DNA of 64,000 bases from Cladorrhinum sp. PSN259 (Eukaryota > Ascomycota > Sordariomycetes > Sordariales > Podosporaceae), in assembly GCA_033725935.1 (NCBI GenBank), contig MU867067.1, forward strand, positions 1 to 64,000. Direction: 5' to 3'. The notes under the pieces were generated by a model that did not search any database, was not told the origin of the DNA, and saw nothing but the letters and a program-made list of their open reading frames with translations. How positions within the stretch are numbered: the stretch's first letter is position 1; each line of letters opens with the position of its first letter. Made by a program: the position numbers and the translations under genes. Below, one piece after another: positions 10,019-22,900 of the stretch.

Positions 10019-10210
10019 GATGTTGTTGCTTGGTCACTTTAGATGTGGTTTTTGGGGGTTAGCCAACTGTATATTTAGCAGGCAATTTGCATCTTTAGCG
10101 TTTTGTCTCATTCTTTTTTTACCCAACTGATCCTTTTACAACCAACCCGACCAAGGGACAAGGAATATTGTCGCTGCTTGTCAGGGCGCTGATGATCAAG
10201 CCAGCAATCC

Positions 10211-11412
10211 ATGCTGATAATGTCTAAATCTTTATTCATCTGTCTCCTATTTTCCCTCGTCGCCCAATCATCAGAATGCAGCCCGTCTCCCCCGAAACGG
10301 CTCATAATCGACACAGACCTGTTCAGCGATGTCGAGTGAGTATTTACATACACATACCTTTGAGGATTTACTATGCTTACAAGATAAATACGACAGTGAC
10401 GTAGGGGCATTAATGCTCGCGGCAACCTCACCCTCCATTGACCTCCTAGCCGTCAACATCAACTACCCCTCATCCTACTCTGCCCTGGCCGCCTCTGCCG
10501 TGGTCGCCCACTTTGGCCACCCAGAAACACCAATCGGCATCATCCGCCCACTCACAAACGACACATTCTTTGATGCGTGGTTCTACGAACTCGGCGAATA
10601 CACCAGCAAGGTTGCCTACCATTTCTCGGGTGGCACCTTGGCTTGGGGCCGCGCCGAGGATGCGTGGGATCCTGTATCGTTGTACAGAAAGGTGTTGGCC
10701 GAGTCTCCGGACAACAGCGTCACCATAGCCTCGATTGGGTTTCTTGATAATGTATGTAAAATAACCACTCGGGCCACCCACCCACACCTACCCAGACTGA
10801 CACACCAAATCCATTTAGCTTTCCGCTCTCCTGAACTCAACAGCAGACACTCATTCCTCCTTCTCCGGTCGAGACCTCATCGCCACCAAAGTCTCCGAGC
10901 TGGTGGTGATGGGGGGTACGTACCCGCAAGGCCGGGAATTCAACTTCTACGGGCGCAACGCCTCTCTCACCGCCCACGTCATCAACAACTGGAAATGGCC
11001 CGTCGTTTTCGCAGGGTTCGAGCTTGGGGAGAATGTAAAGTCTGGAAAGAGACTCATGACCGAAGCGCCTGACAGAAACCCGGCAAGCATGGCTTATACA
11101 TGGTATACATACGGTGAGGCGAGATCGTCGTGGGATCCTTTGACGGTCTTGTATGCAATTGGTGGTCCGAATAGTGAGTTGTTCGAGTATGGGAACGAGA
11201 TTGGATACAATCATATCAACGAAGATGGGTCAAATGTCTGGATTTACGATGAGGATGTGAAAAGTCAGCATTTTTTGAGGCTGAAGGTATCAGAAGAGGA
11301 GGCGTCGGAGGAAGTTGAGAGGCGATTATTAGAGGCTGCGTGGCTAAAATCCCCCAACACGCAACAAAACGGGATACCGATGGTTGTGTTGCGGAAGCAA
11401 GAAACATATTGA
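10211..11412 (+). CDS. Secreted nucleoside hydrolase-like protein
   Basis: The product is about 357 residues (354 if the second ATG, at 10220, is used). It begins with a signal peptide (SLFICLLFSLVAQSS) and belongs to the inosine-uridine preferring nucleoside hydrolase family, which cleaves ribonucleosides to base and ribose. The calcium- and ribose-binding signature is visible as IIDTDLFSDVDDVGAL, completed across the first intron, with a following LVVMGG and a late EIGYNHINEDGSN segment. The usual C-terminal active-site histidine region is weakly conserved, so the true substrate is uncertain. Exons are 10211-10335, 10397-10751 and 10819-11412, with introns of 61 and 67 bases. Export suggests nucleoside scavenging or interaction with another organism. 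Confidence 0.85.
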
Positions 11413-11551
11413 GACACTTGGATAAACTTTCAACGATTTATTGCATCTCTAACGTGGCATTTCACTCGTCCTTTATATTACTTGTACCCCTGTAAACTTC
11501 TATCTACACCACGAAGCCCGATGCCCCAACCCTTTAGCGGCTTCTCTACCG

Positions 11552-13156
11552 CTACTTGGCCGGTTCAATAGCTTGCGGGTAGTAAAATAGCTCATTAGGA
11601 TCAAGCGCAGCCTTGAGCTGCTTGAGTCTTGGCAAGCTCGTTCTGTAGTACACATCCTGAGCTGTGGTCCGGTTCATGGTAGGGTCGGCGTAGTTGATGT
11701 ACATGCCCCACTGGGAAGTAGGAAGGCCATCGGTAAAAGCCTTGACCCAGCCGTCGAGGAAGCCGAAGCCGTCAGATGGGTAAGAGCCAGAGTTGACACG
11801 GTCGTAGAATTCGTAAAGGAAGAGGTGGTTGTTGGGGTCACGATAAGCGTACGATGTGGCGTTTGCAGGAACTTTGGTGATGGCTGAGTTGGCACCGCCG
11901 TGAAGATCGATGATGATGAACCAATTGCGGTTCAAAGACTTGGCCCGCTGAATCCAGTAGTTGGCTACGTTCTGAAGAACGTTGTTGGGGAGAGCAGAGG
12001 TAACCAAGCTCTTCGAGTAAAAGGTCTCGACCTGTTGACATAGTGTGAGCAAATTTCTTAAGAATGAGTCGGGAAGGACACTTACGAGGTTGTATGGACG
12101 GGTAACATCAACCTGTTGGCCATATGTATAATATGAAAATGCCCCCATCCAATCGTACTGTTGAGCGTTGGAGATAGAAGCGCCGAGCTTGGTGAGCAAG
12201 GGCTGGATAGCAGTCCGGAGCTGGGCAGAGCTGCCGTGGTAGAGACCTTGTATCTGAGTTTGCGACCCGCTACCAAAGACGCGGCCGTTGATCTCTTTGG
12301 GCATACCGGCCTTGAGCCAATCCTGAATAGCAGTCCATCCAGATACAATGGCATTGGCGTTATTCCATGGCAAGTTCACCTGGAAAGCAGTAACCTGCGA
12401 TGGAGCAGCAAAAGTTTTAAATCTAAAGGTCGACACGATGCCAAAGTTGGAGCCAGCACCACGAAGAGCCCAGAAGAGATCGGGGTTCTGAGTTTCTGAC
12501 ACTTCGACAATTGAAGCATTGGCAAGAACAACGGTAGCACCAACGATCCAGTCGACGGCCAGACCGTAGGTATGAGAGCTGAAGCCGAAACCGCCGTGGA
12601 GGGAGTGGCCAGCAACGCCAACACTGAACAGGTTAGCTCTTTGACCACATAGCAGAATCAGTGCAAAGTCAACTTACCCAGGGCAGGTTCCATGGCTGAA
12701 AGCCCGTTTACCCTGGTTGTAGAGAACGGTAGCGACGTGGCCAAGGCGAGAGCCGGCCTCGACAGTTGCGATCTGGGATGCGGAATCATAGGTGACCTTG
12801 CTCATGCGGTCAAGCTGCACAATGAAGTGACCGTTCTCGCCTCCGAGACCGAAGGATGCGTAGGAATGACCACCAGATTTCGGGTTCACCTTGACTCCAA
12901 CCTTGGCAGCACAGGAGACGGCGGCCGAGATTTGCTGGACATTTGTCGGCACAGCAATGGCAATCGGGGTATACTTGAGACGTTGGTTGAAAGGGTTGGC
13001 GTCCGTTCTAAAGTCGTTGGAGTTGGCGGCATCAACTGGGACGTTGGCCGCTTTCAAGCAGTCGTCAATCGCAGCCCGTTTGTTCAGGGGGCTGTTCATG
13101 GGGTTGGCAACGGCCAAACCGGCCAGGGCGGCCGACAGTGCGATCTGAAGACGCAT
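11552..13156 (-). CDS. Secreted FAD-linked oxidase (AA7 type)
   Basis: This 498-residue enzyme has a signal peptide (MRLQIALSAALAGLAVANP), an FAD-binding type 4 domain and a C-terminal berberine-bridge (BBE) segment near NELFYYPQAIEP. Two covalent flavin sites can be read: His97 in KSGGHSYASFG and Cys158 in HGTCPGVGVAGH. This matches the bicovalent FAD of glucooligosaccharide oxidases and relatives in CAZy family AA7, which oxidise sugars to lactones and release hydrogen peroxide. Exons in transcript order are 12678-13156, 12086-12623 and 11552-12031. Both introns are 54 bases; the second is in frame and free of stops but has clear splice signals. Substrate could be an oligosaccharide or a small phenolic. 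Confidence 0.92.
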
Positions 13157-15390
13157 GGTGATGAAAATAGCTTTCCAACCCGAGGCTTACTACAGACTCA
13201 GTCTAGACCCACGGTAGAAGGACAGGGAAAGGGGGATGCACCTCAGTCATGGAGCAAGAATCCTCTTGATATACTTTTTTTTTCAAGCTTATATCGTGAC
13301 ATTCGACCAACATGCACCCCACGATGTCTGTGCGTGGGGTACCACCATGGAGACGCGGCATCGCCTCCCGGGGTTTAATACCAAGCCGCATAAGATGGCC
13401 GCCCAGTCCTCCGGGATGCGGAGAAAGGGGGAGATGCGAGCCTACCAAGCTTACCGGGCATTTTGGGAGGTTCCGTTTCGTAAGATAGGCTAAGGTGGCA
13501 TTGAAATCCTTCGTGATGAATCATGACTCTGGCCTTCTTGGATCCCCGGTACCCTTGCCAAGAAACGATGTAGCAGAGGTGATGGTTGGTGCGCCTGATC
13601 ATCTCGGCTTGGTACGACCGCGGTCGCCAGCCGAACCGCTCGTCTGTTTTGGGCTCCGAGCCACACGATTGTATATTTTGGACGGCAGGGGAAAGACGGT
13701 CTCGAACCCCAGAACCTGGACCGATAAAATCACGGACAAGCCAAATTGTGTGCTGGGGCTGGGTAATGGGGATTATAGGCTAAACCGGTTGCCGCGCACA
13801 CAATTCAGGCCGATAAAAACTGTACCACTGGTGTATTAAAGAGTGATATAACTCATCTCGCGGCTTTTAATCGCGGGTAAGGCTTCGATGTGGTGGGAAA
13901 CGGAGGGAGGTTGATCGCAATATATTGAACGATCTGTATTGACGTGGCGCAAACCGCAGGGTGCCTGAGAACACAGGTCAAGACGCTCCGATCTGGAATC
14001 TCCAATGATGTAATATCATACTCTGACCTGGAAATTGACGATATGAGTGTAGCACAGGCGAGATATGCGGCGACATTACGTGTTCTAGAACCGGGTGAAT
14101 GGGAACGGGCGCGAGGGGAAACGGTTCTGTCACTTTCTCCTGACGAACGATATTATATTGAATAGAGGCTGCAATAAGAGCCGCAGGAACATGTTGCGGC
14201 CTGTAAATCGAATCCGGGGAGCGCTATAAAGAGGCTGAGGAATCGGTCGCTGAATTGCACATGACGTTGCCGGGTTATCCGGGCATCAGGAAATCTTCAC
14301 AATCCATCTCTTCTACCGTAGTCCGTTCAGATGGGTTATACTTGGCTGCTGATGAGAAACGTGCGCGCCAATCCCGGCAGTTGCCTGTCTTGAAAGCGTT
14401 GCAGAGACGCCATCGTCTGTGCAAAGAGCTTGGTGTTTGGGGCGTCCGAATCACCTATGGCTGCAATCAACTCAGTTTACACGAAATATCAATATTGAGG
14501 TCTTGTATGAAGCACGATGGAACTGATCATTGCAGCATGCCATGTAGACGTCTGAGATTCAGAACGGCAACTGGAGAGAAAATCTGGGGGCACACGAGAC
14601 GGAAGGTACTGGAATCAATCCATCGCTCTGTTGGATTGTTTTGCTAAGAAACCACATGGCACTGGGTGGAAGCAAACTGGAACCTAGAACCTTCAGGCTG
14701 TGATCTAGGACACGCAACTGGAGGCACACTACCTTGCCTTGAAAATCAAACGAGGCAGGTGGTTGAACATTTGAGGGGCTGTCTGTGATTTTGGCTTGTG
14801 GCAGTGACCTCATACGTGGACCAACGGTCTAGGCGTTTCTAGATCTTGATACACGATCACAAGTCCAAGATTAGAATATTTTAGTGATCTAGTGGGAAGT
14901 CAAGTCCTAAATCACAGATGAAGTTTCCATTATCTGGTCCAATCACCGTCCTGGATGTGGTCAATGCTCAGATCAATGCCCGTGTGGGGATTGTGATTGC
15001 GGGAAGGCCCGCCGCGGCACCCGCCTTATTTTCAGCTTCAACGTCTAAAGTGGGGCTTTTACACTCACCTATTTTCATCCCAACTTCCACTCGATCTCAG
15101 CAGTTGATTATTGATTTGATTTTCACTGATTGTCCAAGCAATGGCGGTCTATATCTAGCCTCTAAGTTTTCCAAACCCCAAGCAAAGTTCTTCTTCCATT
15201 TCTTTTCACCTCACATCCTCCTCCTCCACCACAACCCACAACTTCCTCTTCAACACCCAACACAACTTAGCGATGAAGCATACTCGACTTGCATCTGCCA
15301 GGTATTTCATTCTTCCTTTCTGTTTTGTACTTATCTTTACGTTCTTTTCTTCGACCTTCATTGCACTTCTGATTTTCGAACCAAGTGGGA

Positions 15391-15416
15391 TCGCAAGTCG
15401 CAAGTCGCAAGTCGCA
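15391..15416. repeat. Tandem 7-base repeat TCGCAAG
   Basis: The unit TCGCAAG is repeated 3.7 times without mismatch. Further copies of AGTCGC or its complement GCGACT follow at 15714, 15743, 15775 and 15794, so the repeat is the densest part of a wider motif cluster. Confidence 0.8.
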
Positions 15417-15446
15417 CCCACCCTTCCCACATCATTGCCCACTTTG

Positions 15447-15475
15447 TCCTTCCTTCCTTCCTTCCTTCCTTCCCC
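15447..15475. repeat. TTCC microsatellite
   Basis: A run of TTCC units of about 29 bases lies inside a pyrimidine-rich plus strand. Confidence 0.85.
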
Positions 15476-16632
15476 AATTCAATTCGTAGTCGGCTTCAAG
15501 TTGGAGTTCTGCGACCACAACCCCACCTATTTATCTATCCACTGGCGAGGTGCCTTTCATTTTCACCCTTCCCTCGATTTACCTTTTGCCATCGCATTTC
15601 TTCTTTGGTTTCATTCCACCTTCTCTTCCTCCATCGCGATCGCAATCCACCATCATCTTATCCACGACTGCCTTCTTCTTTCTTTTCTTTTTATTTTTCT
15701 TTCTTAATTTCTCAGTCGCAAATCGCGATCGACTCAACCTTTGCGACTCAATCTCGACTTCGACATTGATTTCTGCGACTCGCCAGTTGCAAAAGTCGCA
15801 AATAATCGGCAACTGTAAGTAAAACCTTTTCTTTTACTTACTTTCATCCATTCCCTTCCCCATTCCTTTCCCACACGAGGACCCTCTCGTACCTTTTCCC
15901 TTCATCCTTCGAGGACGGCTCGCTACCTTTCCGGTTGCTTTGGGCCCTCGCCACCACTCCTTGCGCATCACGTAATCAGGACGGCGTATCTCTTTTCGAG
16001 TTTGCGCAACGCAATGCCCGCGGTCTGCCAAGCATTCCTCAGAGTTGAAGACAGTGCCACATGCGGTTGTGTCCGTCGCACGCGTCGGTAATATGCAGGT
16101 ATGTAAGGACCAGCGTTCCCAGAATGAAGTCACACTCAAGTGCGACCTCTTCGATGACGGAGCTGCATATGGCTTTACTTGCTATTGTTTGAGTGGTTGG
16201 TAAGAACTTGGAGTGGTCTGGTCTGGTGGTCAACTTAGAAGGATCCAGGGCGAGGGGATCGACAGGCGAGTGTGAGAGGGAACTGGGGGAGCTTTGATTG
16301 AGGCGGAGAAACCCCCTGTGGGTATGCTCCGGGTGGTGGCGGGACCTCAAACGACAACGATCTCCATTGGAACAGATGCTAACACTTGATTCTTCACAAC
16401 GCACAGGGTCAATCTTTTGTTTCAAGCAGCACACGAGGATGAATAGGGAGGAGGAGAAGGGCAATCTCGAGTCACGATAGTTGTGATGGACAGCGGAGGA
16501 TGGAAGTAGATGGATTTTTATACAAATGCAGACTGTCAGGCTAGCTATCCAACTGATTGTCCCTTGCCTCGTGCTTTCCATTCCCTTACATGTTTGTGAC
16601 CATGATGTTGAACTCTTATGTTATGTTTCCAC

Positions 16633-17868
16633 TCAAAGTCCCGGTGTGTCGGCAATTCTACGTAGCCAATTGTAAGCAACACTGCGGTTCCAACTACACA
16701 ATTCATTTGATCAAGGGCAAACGTACCTCGCAACCAGCTTTGTAGCTGACACCTTTCCTTCAAACAGGCGCTGCAGACCATCAGACACCCCATCCAGCCC
16801 GTTGGGAAGAACCTCGTGCGGATGAGGCTTAAGCTTGCCCTCGGCAAGAAGATAAGTCATGTAGCGATAAAAGAAATACGCAAACTCGCCGTCCGCATCA
16901 GCCTGCTCCTGGCTAATGTGCGCATGCTTCTGAGCGTAGGCGCTGGCGACAAAAGTCCTGGTGAACTTGACGCCCTCGGGCCACTCCCAGTCTTTTTCCT
17001 CGGGAGGGTCGAGCATGTTGATTTCACCGCCGCCGGATGCGACCAGGACCTCGGCGATCGGCTCATGGCTTCTTTTGCTGCACACGGCGTCGAGAGCGTG
17101 GTGCAGCTTCTTGCCTCCCAGAGCAGCGATGATTTTTTGGGCAACATTCCCTTGGCGGTAGTCGATGATGTGGTCCGCTGCGTCCAGAGACTTCACAAAG
17201 TCAATGCCGGAGCCCGCGACTGTAATGAGGGGCCCGACGTTGCTGAGTTTGGCCAGCTGCAGGGCGAATGCGCCTACGGCTGTGGCGCCACCGTAGATGA
17301 GCAGAGGGATGTCTTTCTTCCCAGGCACGGTGGGGAGAGGGATTTGGAGGGCTTGATACAACGCGACAGCGGCGGTCATGGAGGAGAGAGGAAGACCGGC
17401 TCCGGCTTCGAACGAGATGTTAGGTGGGAGATGGAATGTGGTTGAAAAGGGGGCAATGGCGTAAGGGGCATAAGCGCCAAATGGTTCCCCCATGCGGTGA
17501 AATGCTACCACACGGTCTCCCGGCTTATACTCAAAGACTTTGCTGCCGACGGACTCGACGATGCCGGTGATGTCATCTCCTGCGTTGAAGGCTCGGTCCT
17601 TGCCTCGGGCATTTGTCCACTGTGGGCGGGTTATCAGACAACAAGCGTGTCGATGACTTGGAGAGGTGGAATACCTTCCAGTCCTTGGGATTAAGCCCAC
17701 AGGCAACCACCTTGATCAGCACCTCATCTGGGCCAGGCTTTCTGTATCTATCATCAGCTTTGGAGCGGGGCACACTAGCTATTAAGGGGGATGTGCTTAC
17801 GGGATATCAACCTTTCTGTGGAGGGAATAGTATTTGGGAGCATCATAGTAAACACTGAGCTCCTCCAT
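16633..17868 (-). CDS. Medium-chain reductase, toxD/enoyl-reductase-like
   Basis: The product is a 350-residue zinc-free member of the medium-chain dehydrogenase/reductase family (quinone oxidoreductase, toxD and trans-acting enoyl reductase type). It shows the GroES-like N-terminus (GPDEVLIKVVACGLNPKDWK), GDRVVAF, and the nucleotide-binding IYGGATAVGAFALQLAKL, and lacks the structural zinc cysteines. Exons in transcript order are 17801-17868, 17675-17741, 16727-17619 and 16633-16657. The last intron (16658-16726, AG/GTACGT donor) joins VAR to IADTPGL, the kind of C-terminus these proteins usually have. If this intron is retained the frame ends at 16711 with YVCP instead. The exact substrate is unknown; no polyketide synthase is nearby to suggest a trans-acting partner. 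Confidence 0.87.
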
Positions 17869-18315
17869 CTCGGTATGACAGTTTGGATTTGTCGTACTGA
17901 AAGGCTCGAAGAGAAAACGAAGGCCGTGGATGGCAGCAACCCCGCGGCACAGTCTGGGCTCTTTAAGCATTTTGAAAGCCGCAATGAAGCTAATTGATGT
18001 TGAACAGCACCCCAATTACCTACCCCAGATAGGCCATAGTGACTCAGCAACCTGCATTAACAATGCAGTGCATGCTGGCAAGTGATGCGCTCATTGACTT
18101 GTCCCAATAAACGGTGATCGGCAACAATGCCGTTGTTGTGATATCTTGCCGACCAACTGCAGTGGGCAGATGCAGCATCCAAGGCTTCTCTGTGAATAAT
18201 CACCGGGGAAAGATTTCTCCAGAAACGTCTTTTCCAAGAAATGCAAGTTACCAGCAGCCTACTCCCTTTTCATTTCTCTTTCTCATACCCAAATCAAAAA
18301 TTCTCATCATGCTCA
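17869..18315. other. Intergenic between two minus-strand genes
   Basis: This stretch should contain the promoter of the medium-chain reductase and the 3' untranslated region of the aminotransferase. I see no further feature. Confidence 0.4.
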
Positions 18316-19956
18316 TCATGCCTCCCGTTCTCCAAAAACCCTAACAACAGCCCCCTTCAACCTCCTTACAATCTCGCCCACCTCTTTCTCCCCAATATCA
18401 TAAGCAGGCATAATCATCACATGATCCCCTCTTCCCCGTCCAGCACACCCCTGCCCGCTATAAAGCAGCACCCTAAACTCTTCCATCGCGACCTTCCAGA
18501 CCTTTTGTGCCATGCCCTCTGCTGCATCAAACGGTTCTTTTGTAGCCTTGTTCTTCACAAACTCAATGCCCCAGAATAGACCGCGTCCTCTTATATCTCC
18601 GACATTTTGATGGTTTCCCAATTCATACTTTAATCTTTTTCCTAGTAACTCTCCCATCTTCAGTGCGTTTGCGACGAGGTTCTGTTTCTGGACGGTGCGT
18701 TGGACGGCTAAAGCAACCGACGCCACGACGGGATGGTTCTGGTATGTATGTCCGTGGGTGAAAACCCTTTGTTGAGCATTCATGACGCTGGTGATTTTCA
18801 ACGAGACCAGTAAAGCAGAAGCGGGCATGTAGCCTCCCGCGAAACTTTTTGCTATTGTTTGAAGGTCAGGTACTGCTATGTTCCCAGAGCTGTCTTGTTC
18901 AGATTGATGTTGCCAAGCATGTAAACGCCCCGTGCGACCCATGCCGCACATCACTTCATCCAATATAAGGAGTGCTCCGTACTTATCACACAAGGAACGA
19001 ACGCCAGATAAGTAAGAGGGAGGGGAAGGCACGCATCCCATTGCTGCTCCTACGACTGGCTCTAGGATTACTGCTGCTACTGTTTCGGGTCCGAGAGAAA
19101 GGAACCGGGTTTCTAGTTCGACAAGTTTGCGGGTAATGAATTCTGATAAAGATTCGGAAGCGGATTGTTGACGGTAGGGATTGAAGGGGAGTATGTGGTG
19201 GAAGTTTTGGGAGGATAAGATTGAGTGGAAGGGTAGGCGCCGAGTGTGATGGCCCGATACTGAGAGGGAACCGAGGGTTGTGCCATGATCTAGGTATGAG
19301 TTAGAATATTGTTCGAATTAAAGTGTGAGAAAGGGTGTAAAGTGGGGGATAAAGTGCACGAAGAGGATAAGATTATGTAGAAAGGTGTAATTGGGGATTA
19401 GACAAACAGGAATCATGCCGAGTAATGAAATTTACTCTTTGCGGCTGATTAATCCATTGGTAATACTCGATGGCGAGTTTAATCGCCGCCTCTGTTGCTT
19501 CTGATCCTATAATATACTTAGTGAGGGTGACAGAGAAGGAGTAGAGTGATAGGATATACCAGAGCACATCAAATAAACCTTCTGCATCTCCCCCCCTGTG
19601 CTGTCTATCAAAAACTGGGATAGCTCGAGGACAGGATCAACCTTGAAGTGTGCATACGATGCGTATTGAAAGGCTTTCATTTGCTTGGTGGCTGCTTTGA
19701 CAATGTCCTTGCGGCCGTGTCCTAGACAGGCTACGCCGGCACCGCCGCAGGCGTCAAGGATTTTGGGACCATTGACTGGATACCAGTAGTGGCCCTTTGC
19801 TTTTTTGAGGATAGGGAGGTTGTCACCTGATGAGATTGGGCTTGGGAGGTGCTCATCACGGTGGTAGTGGGTCACTTCAGAGCTCGAGTCCGGAAAATCA
19901 ACTTCGACCTTCTGATTGTGACTGGTGCATCTCGAGGTTGAGAGTAATTGGCCCAT
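18316..19956 (-). CDS. Class III aminotransferase
   Basis: This is a 489-residue PLP-dependent omega-amino acid aminotransferase. PLP-fold landmarks run in order: DACGGAGVACLGHG near the N-terminus, MCSGSEATEAAIKLA (phosphate-binding turn), RHDSYHGTTLGSLSVSGH, LLILDEVMCGMGRTG (the Asp that holds the pyridine nitrogen), TIAKSFAGGYMPASA (the Schiff-base Lys) and FTHGHTYQNHP. Exons in transcript order are 19560-19956, 19408-19506 and 18316-19289. The second intron is 118 bases with the less common donor GTTTGT, but the splice restores DSYHGTT exactly. Close relatives are often annotated as diaminobutyrate or 4-aminobutyrate aminotransferases; the substrate is open. Confidence 0.92.
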
Positions 19957-22900
19957 GATTTCATGACGACTGTGTGAGGTGTTGAATAATAAAATGGTGA
20001 GATGAACCTCGAAGGTTGAATTACCAGTTCGGGAAGCACTTGCGACTTCTTTATACTTTGTTCTCGTGTGTGGTCCGGCGCTCCTGCCGTTCAAGAGAAC
20101 ACGGCTCCTTTGTTCTCATGGTATTACAGAACTTGATTTTCCTCGACTCATTAGATTACATCTCAAAATATTCAAGAAAATTGGTACTCCAACTCATCAT
20201 GTCATCTTCCGAGGCCTTTGCGTTACCCTGGTTTTGCAAAGACTCGGATAACCATCGGATTCCAAACTTGCTCGCCCTTGGTGTTGGTCTTGTGAACCCA
20301 CGCTGGTATTCGTGCAGAACAGTTGAATAGCAGTTTGCTTGTGGCGGAATGGTATTCAGGCGAGACCCGCACCTGACCCGCCGTCAGAGCAAAACTCATT
20401 CGAAGCCGTGAAACCATTCTTCACTTAATTTGTGGTGGCTGCTCGTCATTATCGTAGATTCTGCGCTTCGTCCTGTCACTGCATTCGGCAGGTTTCCTGA
20501 AAGGTCTTTAGTTACACCACATCAATGCCTAGAAAACTTATTCCTTCTGCCCAAGCTTTTCTGGCTGAACGTCTTCCGTTGCCGATGGTCACGAAAGTCG
20601 GCCCACCGGTAAAGCCTGGTCTAGACGGAAATGGCACACGCCCAACAAGAAATGCACAAGTTTTACGGCTGCTAGCATGCCGAGGCGGGATGAAGCACTG
20701 AATAGAACCCGGTGTGATGTCGACGACAGGAAATAATTTTCTCTCGGGAACATACGTCAATATAAATACCTCGGATCCAGTCTGTCGGGTCTGGAAGTGT
20801 TTTGGTGTCGGATCAAGGTCTCGGAAAATGAGAGAAATGACCGAGCAGACACCGGCCCGATAGAACAGCGAGGATGGCCGTCATCGGATGATTTCCGCTT
20901 GAGTCGGATGCCTGAATGGATGGACTTGCAGAATGTCTTGCAGCCTTCGAATCGTTCCTCGACCGGACGAAGCCATCCAATCACCTGCATCGGCGACATA
21001 CCCGACTTCTAACCGTGGCCCTTAAACTTCTTAACAGTATCACAGGGACCTCCTTTCCGTAGACACCACCTCTCTTCCGTGTCAAGATTCCGACCTCGTG
21101 AAAGCCACCCAGCACCCCGAAGAACTCGAGCATATTCTGTAGCGAGGAGAGATGGTTTAGTGCCGGAAGGTCTAATTAGTAGTACATCTACAGCCTCTAC
21201 GGCCTAGAGTCCCGTCTGTCAACCAGGAAAAAGTTACCCCATACCCAAGCACCTCTGCATTTTATACACAGTCCAAGACTGAACAAGTATAGCAAACTAC
21301 CTAGACTGTCACGGTCCCTGTGAAACACCATGTTTCATTCCCCTGAAAGAAAAAAAAGAAACCAAAATAATTGATGCGTCTTAAAAAAGAAAGAAAAAAG
21401 TATGAAGCCAATCCACCAATAAGCATTTACTTATCCCCGATCCCTTCCTTTGATAATCTCCAACCTGAGCAATTCCGGCACACAACTTCCGACAACCCAC
21501 ACCCCACTTATCCTCAGCTCACTACCCGAACCCAGCCACTAGTCTAAACTACCCTAGCCCAACGTGCCCAAGGGCCCAAATAACGGCCGCACGTCATCGG
21601 CCCGAAGTGGGGTTTATTAACCAAGAATGTGCGTATGTACATGTACACTAGCTTTACCGCAAGGTACCGATATTACGGAATACACTAGATACAAGTACAG
21701 TTAAACAATCACTAGTCTGGCCCTCTGCTGATCCTGCCTCAACTTTTTTTTTTTTTTTTTTTTTTTTTTACCTCGCATAGGCAGGCGTCTGACGATCATG
21801 TCTCTTTTAAACAGAACCCGAGTGCAGAATCTGCAGACATGACAACTAGTCTACTCCTCCCTGGCCCGACCGAACCTGCCGAAACCAAAACCCGGCCCGA
21901 CGCTTCCGAGTCAAAGTTACGGGATGGTAACTGCTTATGCGGTATCTATGCATCACCTCCGTGGTTCTTGGTTCACAGCATCTTCGAAATGCCAACTCCC
22001 ATTTTTGTAAGTCCTGCATAGTGCTGCACGTTGAACGTGCAGCCAAAGACTATGTTACACAACGCCAAAAAAAAAGCACGCAACCGTGAACAAAATTTGT
22101 GAACAACTGTAATTCTTAGTTTCCTTGTCCGCTCACTACCACAGTGTTTCTTTTCATCTTCCAAAAAAGAAGACACAAGATTCCGCCGTGTGTTTTGCAA
22201 TATCTTCCCCGTCTCTCTCCCCTTTGCTCATTCACCACACTCAGTCACTACGTAACCCCCCCTTCATTCCCATTTTCTCCACCCTCACCACATCAACAAG
22301 CAACTATAGCAACACAAAACACTACCAAAAAAGAGCAAACGTCGCCTCATACCCTCATTTCTCATCCGACTCTAGCCTTTGACATTTGCCCTCACCCTCA
22401 ATCCCAAAATAAGAAAGAAAAAAGAGAACAACAAAAAACCTCCAATCGAGCCTTGACCAAAATCCCTGTGGGTATCAATTTCACAGGTATCCCCATATAC
22501 CCACCATCCCATACCATTCCGTACCATGCGTACCATAAACCCCCCAAATTTTCCCAACGAGTAAAATACCACCCTCCCCAAGGAACCAAGAAGAAAATAA
22601 GCGGTAATAAGAACAAGCAAGAAGAATAGAAAGAACTCCCGAAAGCGATAAATGGCAACAACGGCAAAGAAAAAATAAAAAATCAACGGGACGAGGGTGG
22701 AGGATCGGAAACAAAAAGTATAGAATAAAACAAGTGGATGAGAATGAGAATGCTCTTGAAAGTAAAAGAGTAAAAAGTATATTTGAAGTAAGGAGGAGAA
22801 TATCGAAACCATGGTCGTCGTCGTCGTAGTGATTGAACGATAGTGGTGATGATGAATCCTATACTATAACTCTTGGACTTGACAATACTGTATCGTATAG

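Larger units (their letters stand above)
13157..16632. other. 3.5 kb intergenic region
   Basis: No gene is recognised. The left part should contain the oxidase promoter. From about 15180 to 15840 the plus strand is strongly pyrimidine rich, with a TTCC repeat and a cluster of AGTCGC motifs, and ends in a good donor-like GTAAGT at 15815. This resembles a long 5' leader with an intron, but no coding frame follows, so a noncoding transcript is possible. Short frames such as 13944-14165 read plausibly as protein but have no support. Confidence 0.4.

Noticed and set aside
13944..14165. 73-codon frame with a fairly protein-like acidic end
   Set aside because: No splice partners, no family resemblance and no neighbouring signals; left as intergenic.
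3911..19956. Possible secondary-metabolite gene cluster (dehydrogenase, FAD oxidase, toxD-like reductase, aminotransferase)
   Set aside because: No core synthase, and housekeeping genes (fad1, tRNA) and unrelated families are interspersed; grouping looks coincidental.
22125..22629. 161-codon and 85-codon frames upstream of the forkhead stop
   Set aside because: Translation is Pro/Thr/Lys low complexity from A- and C-rich DNA; read as the 3' untranslated region of the forkhead gene.
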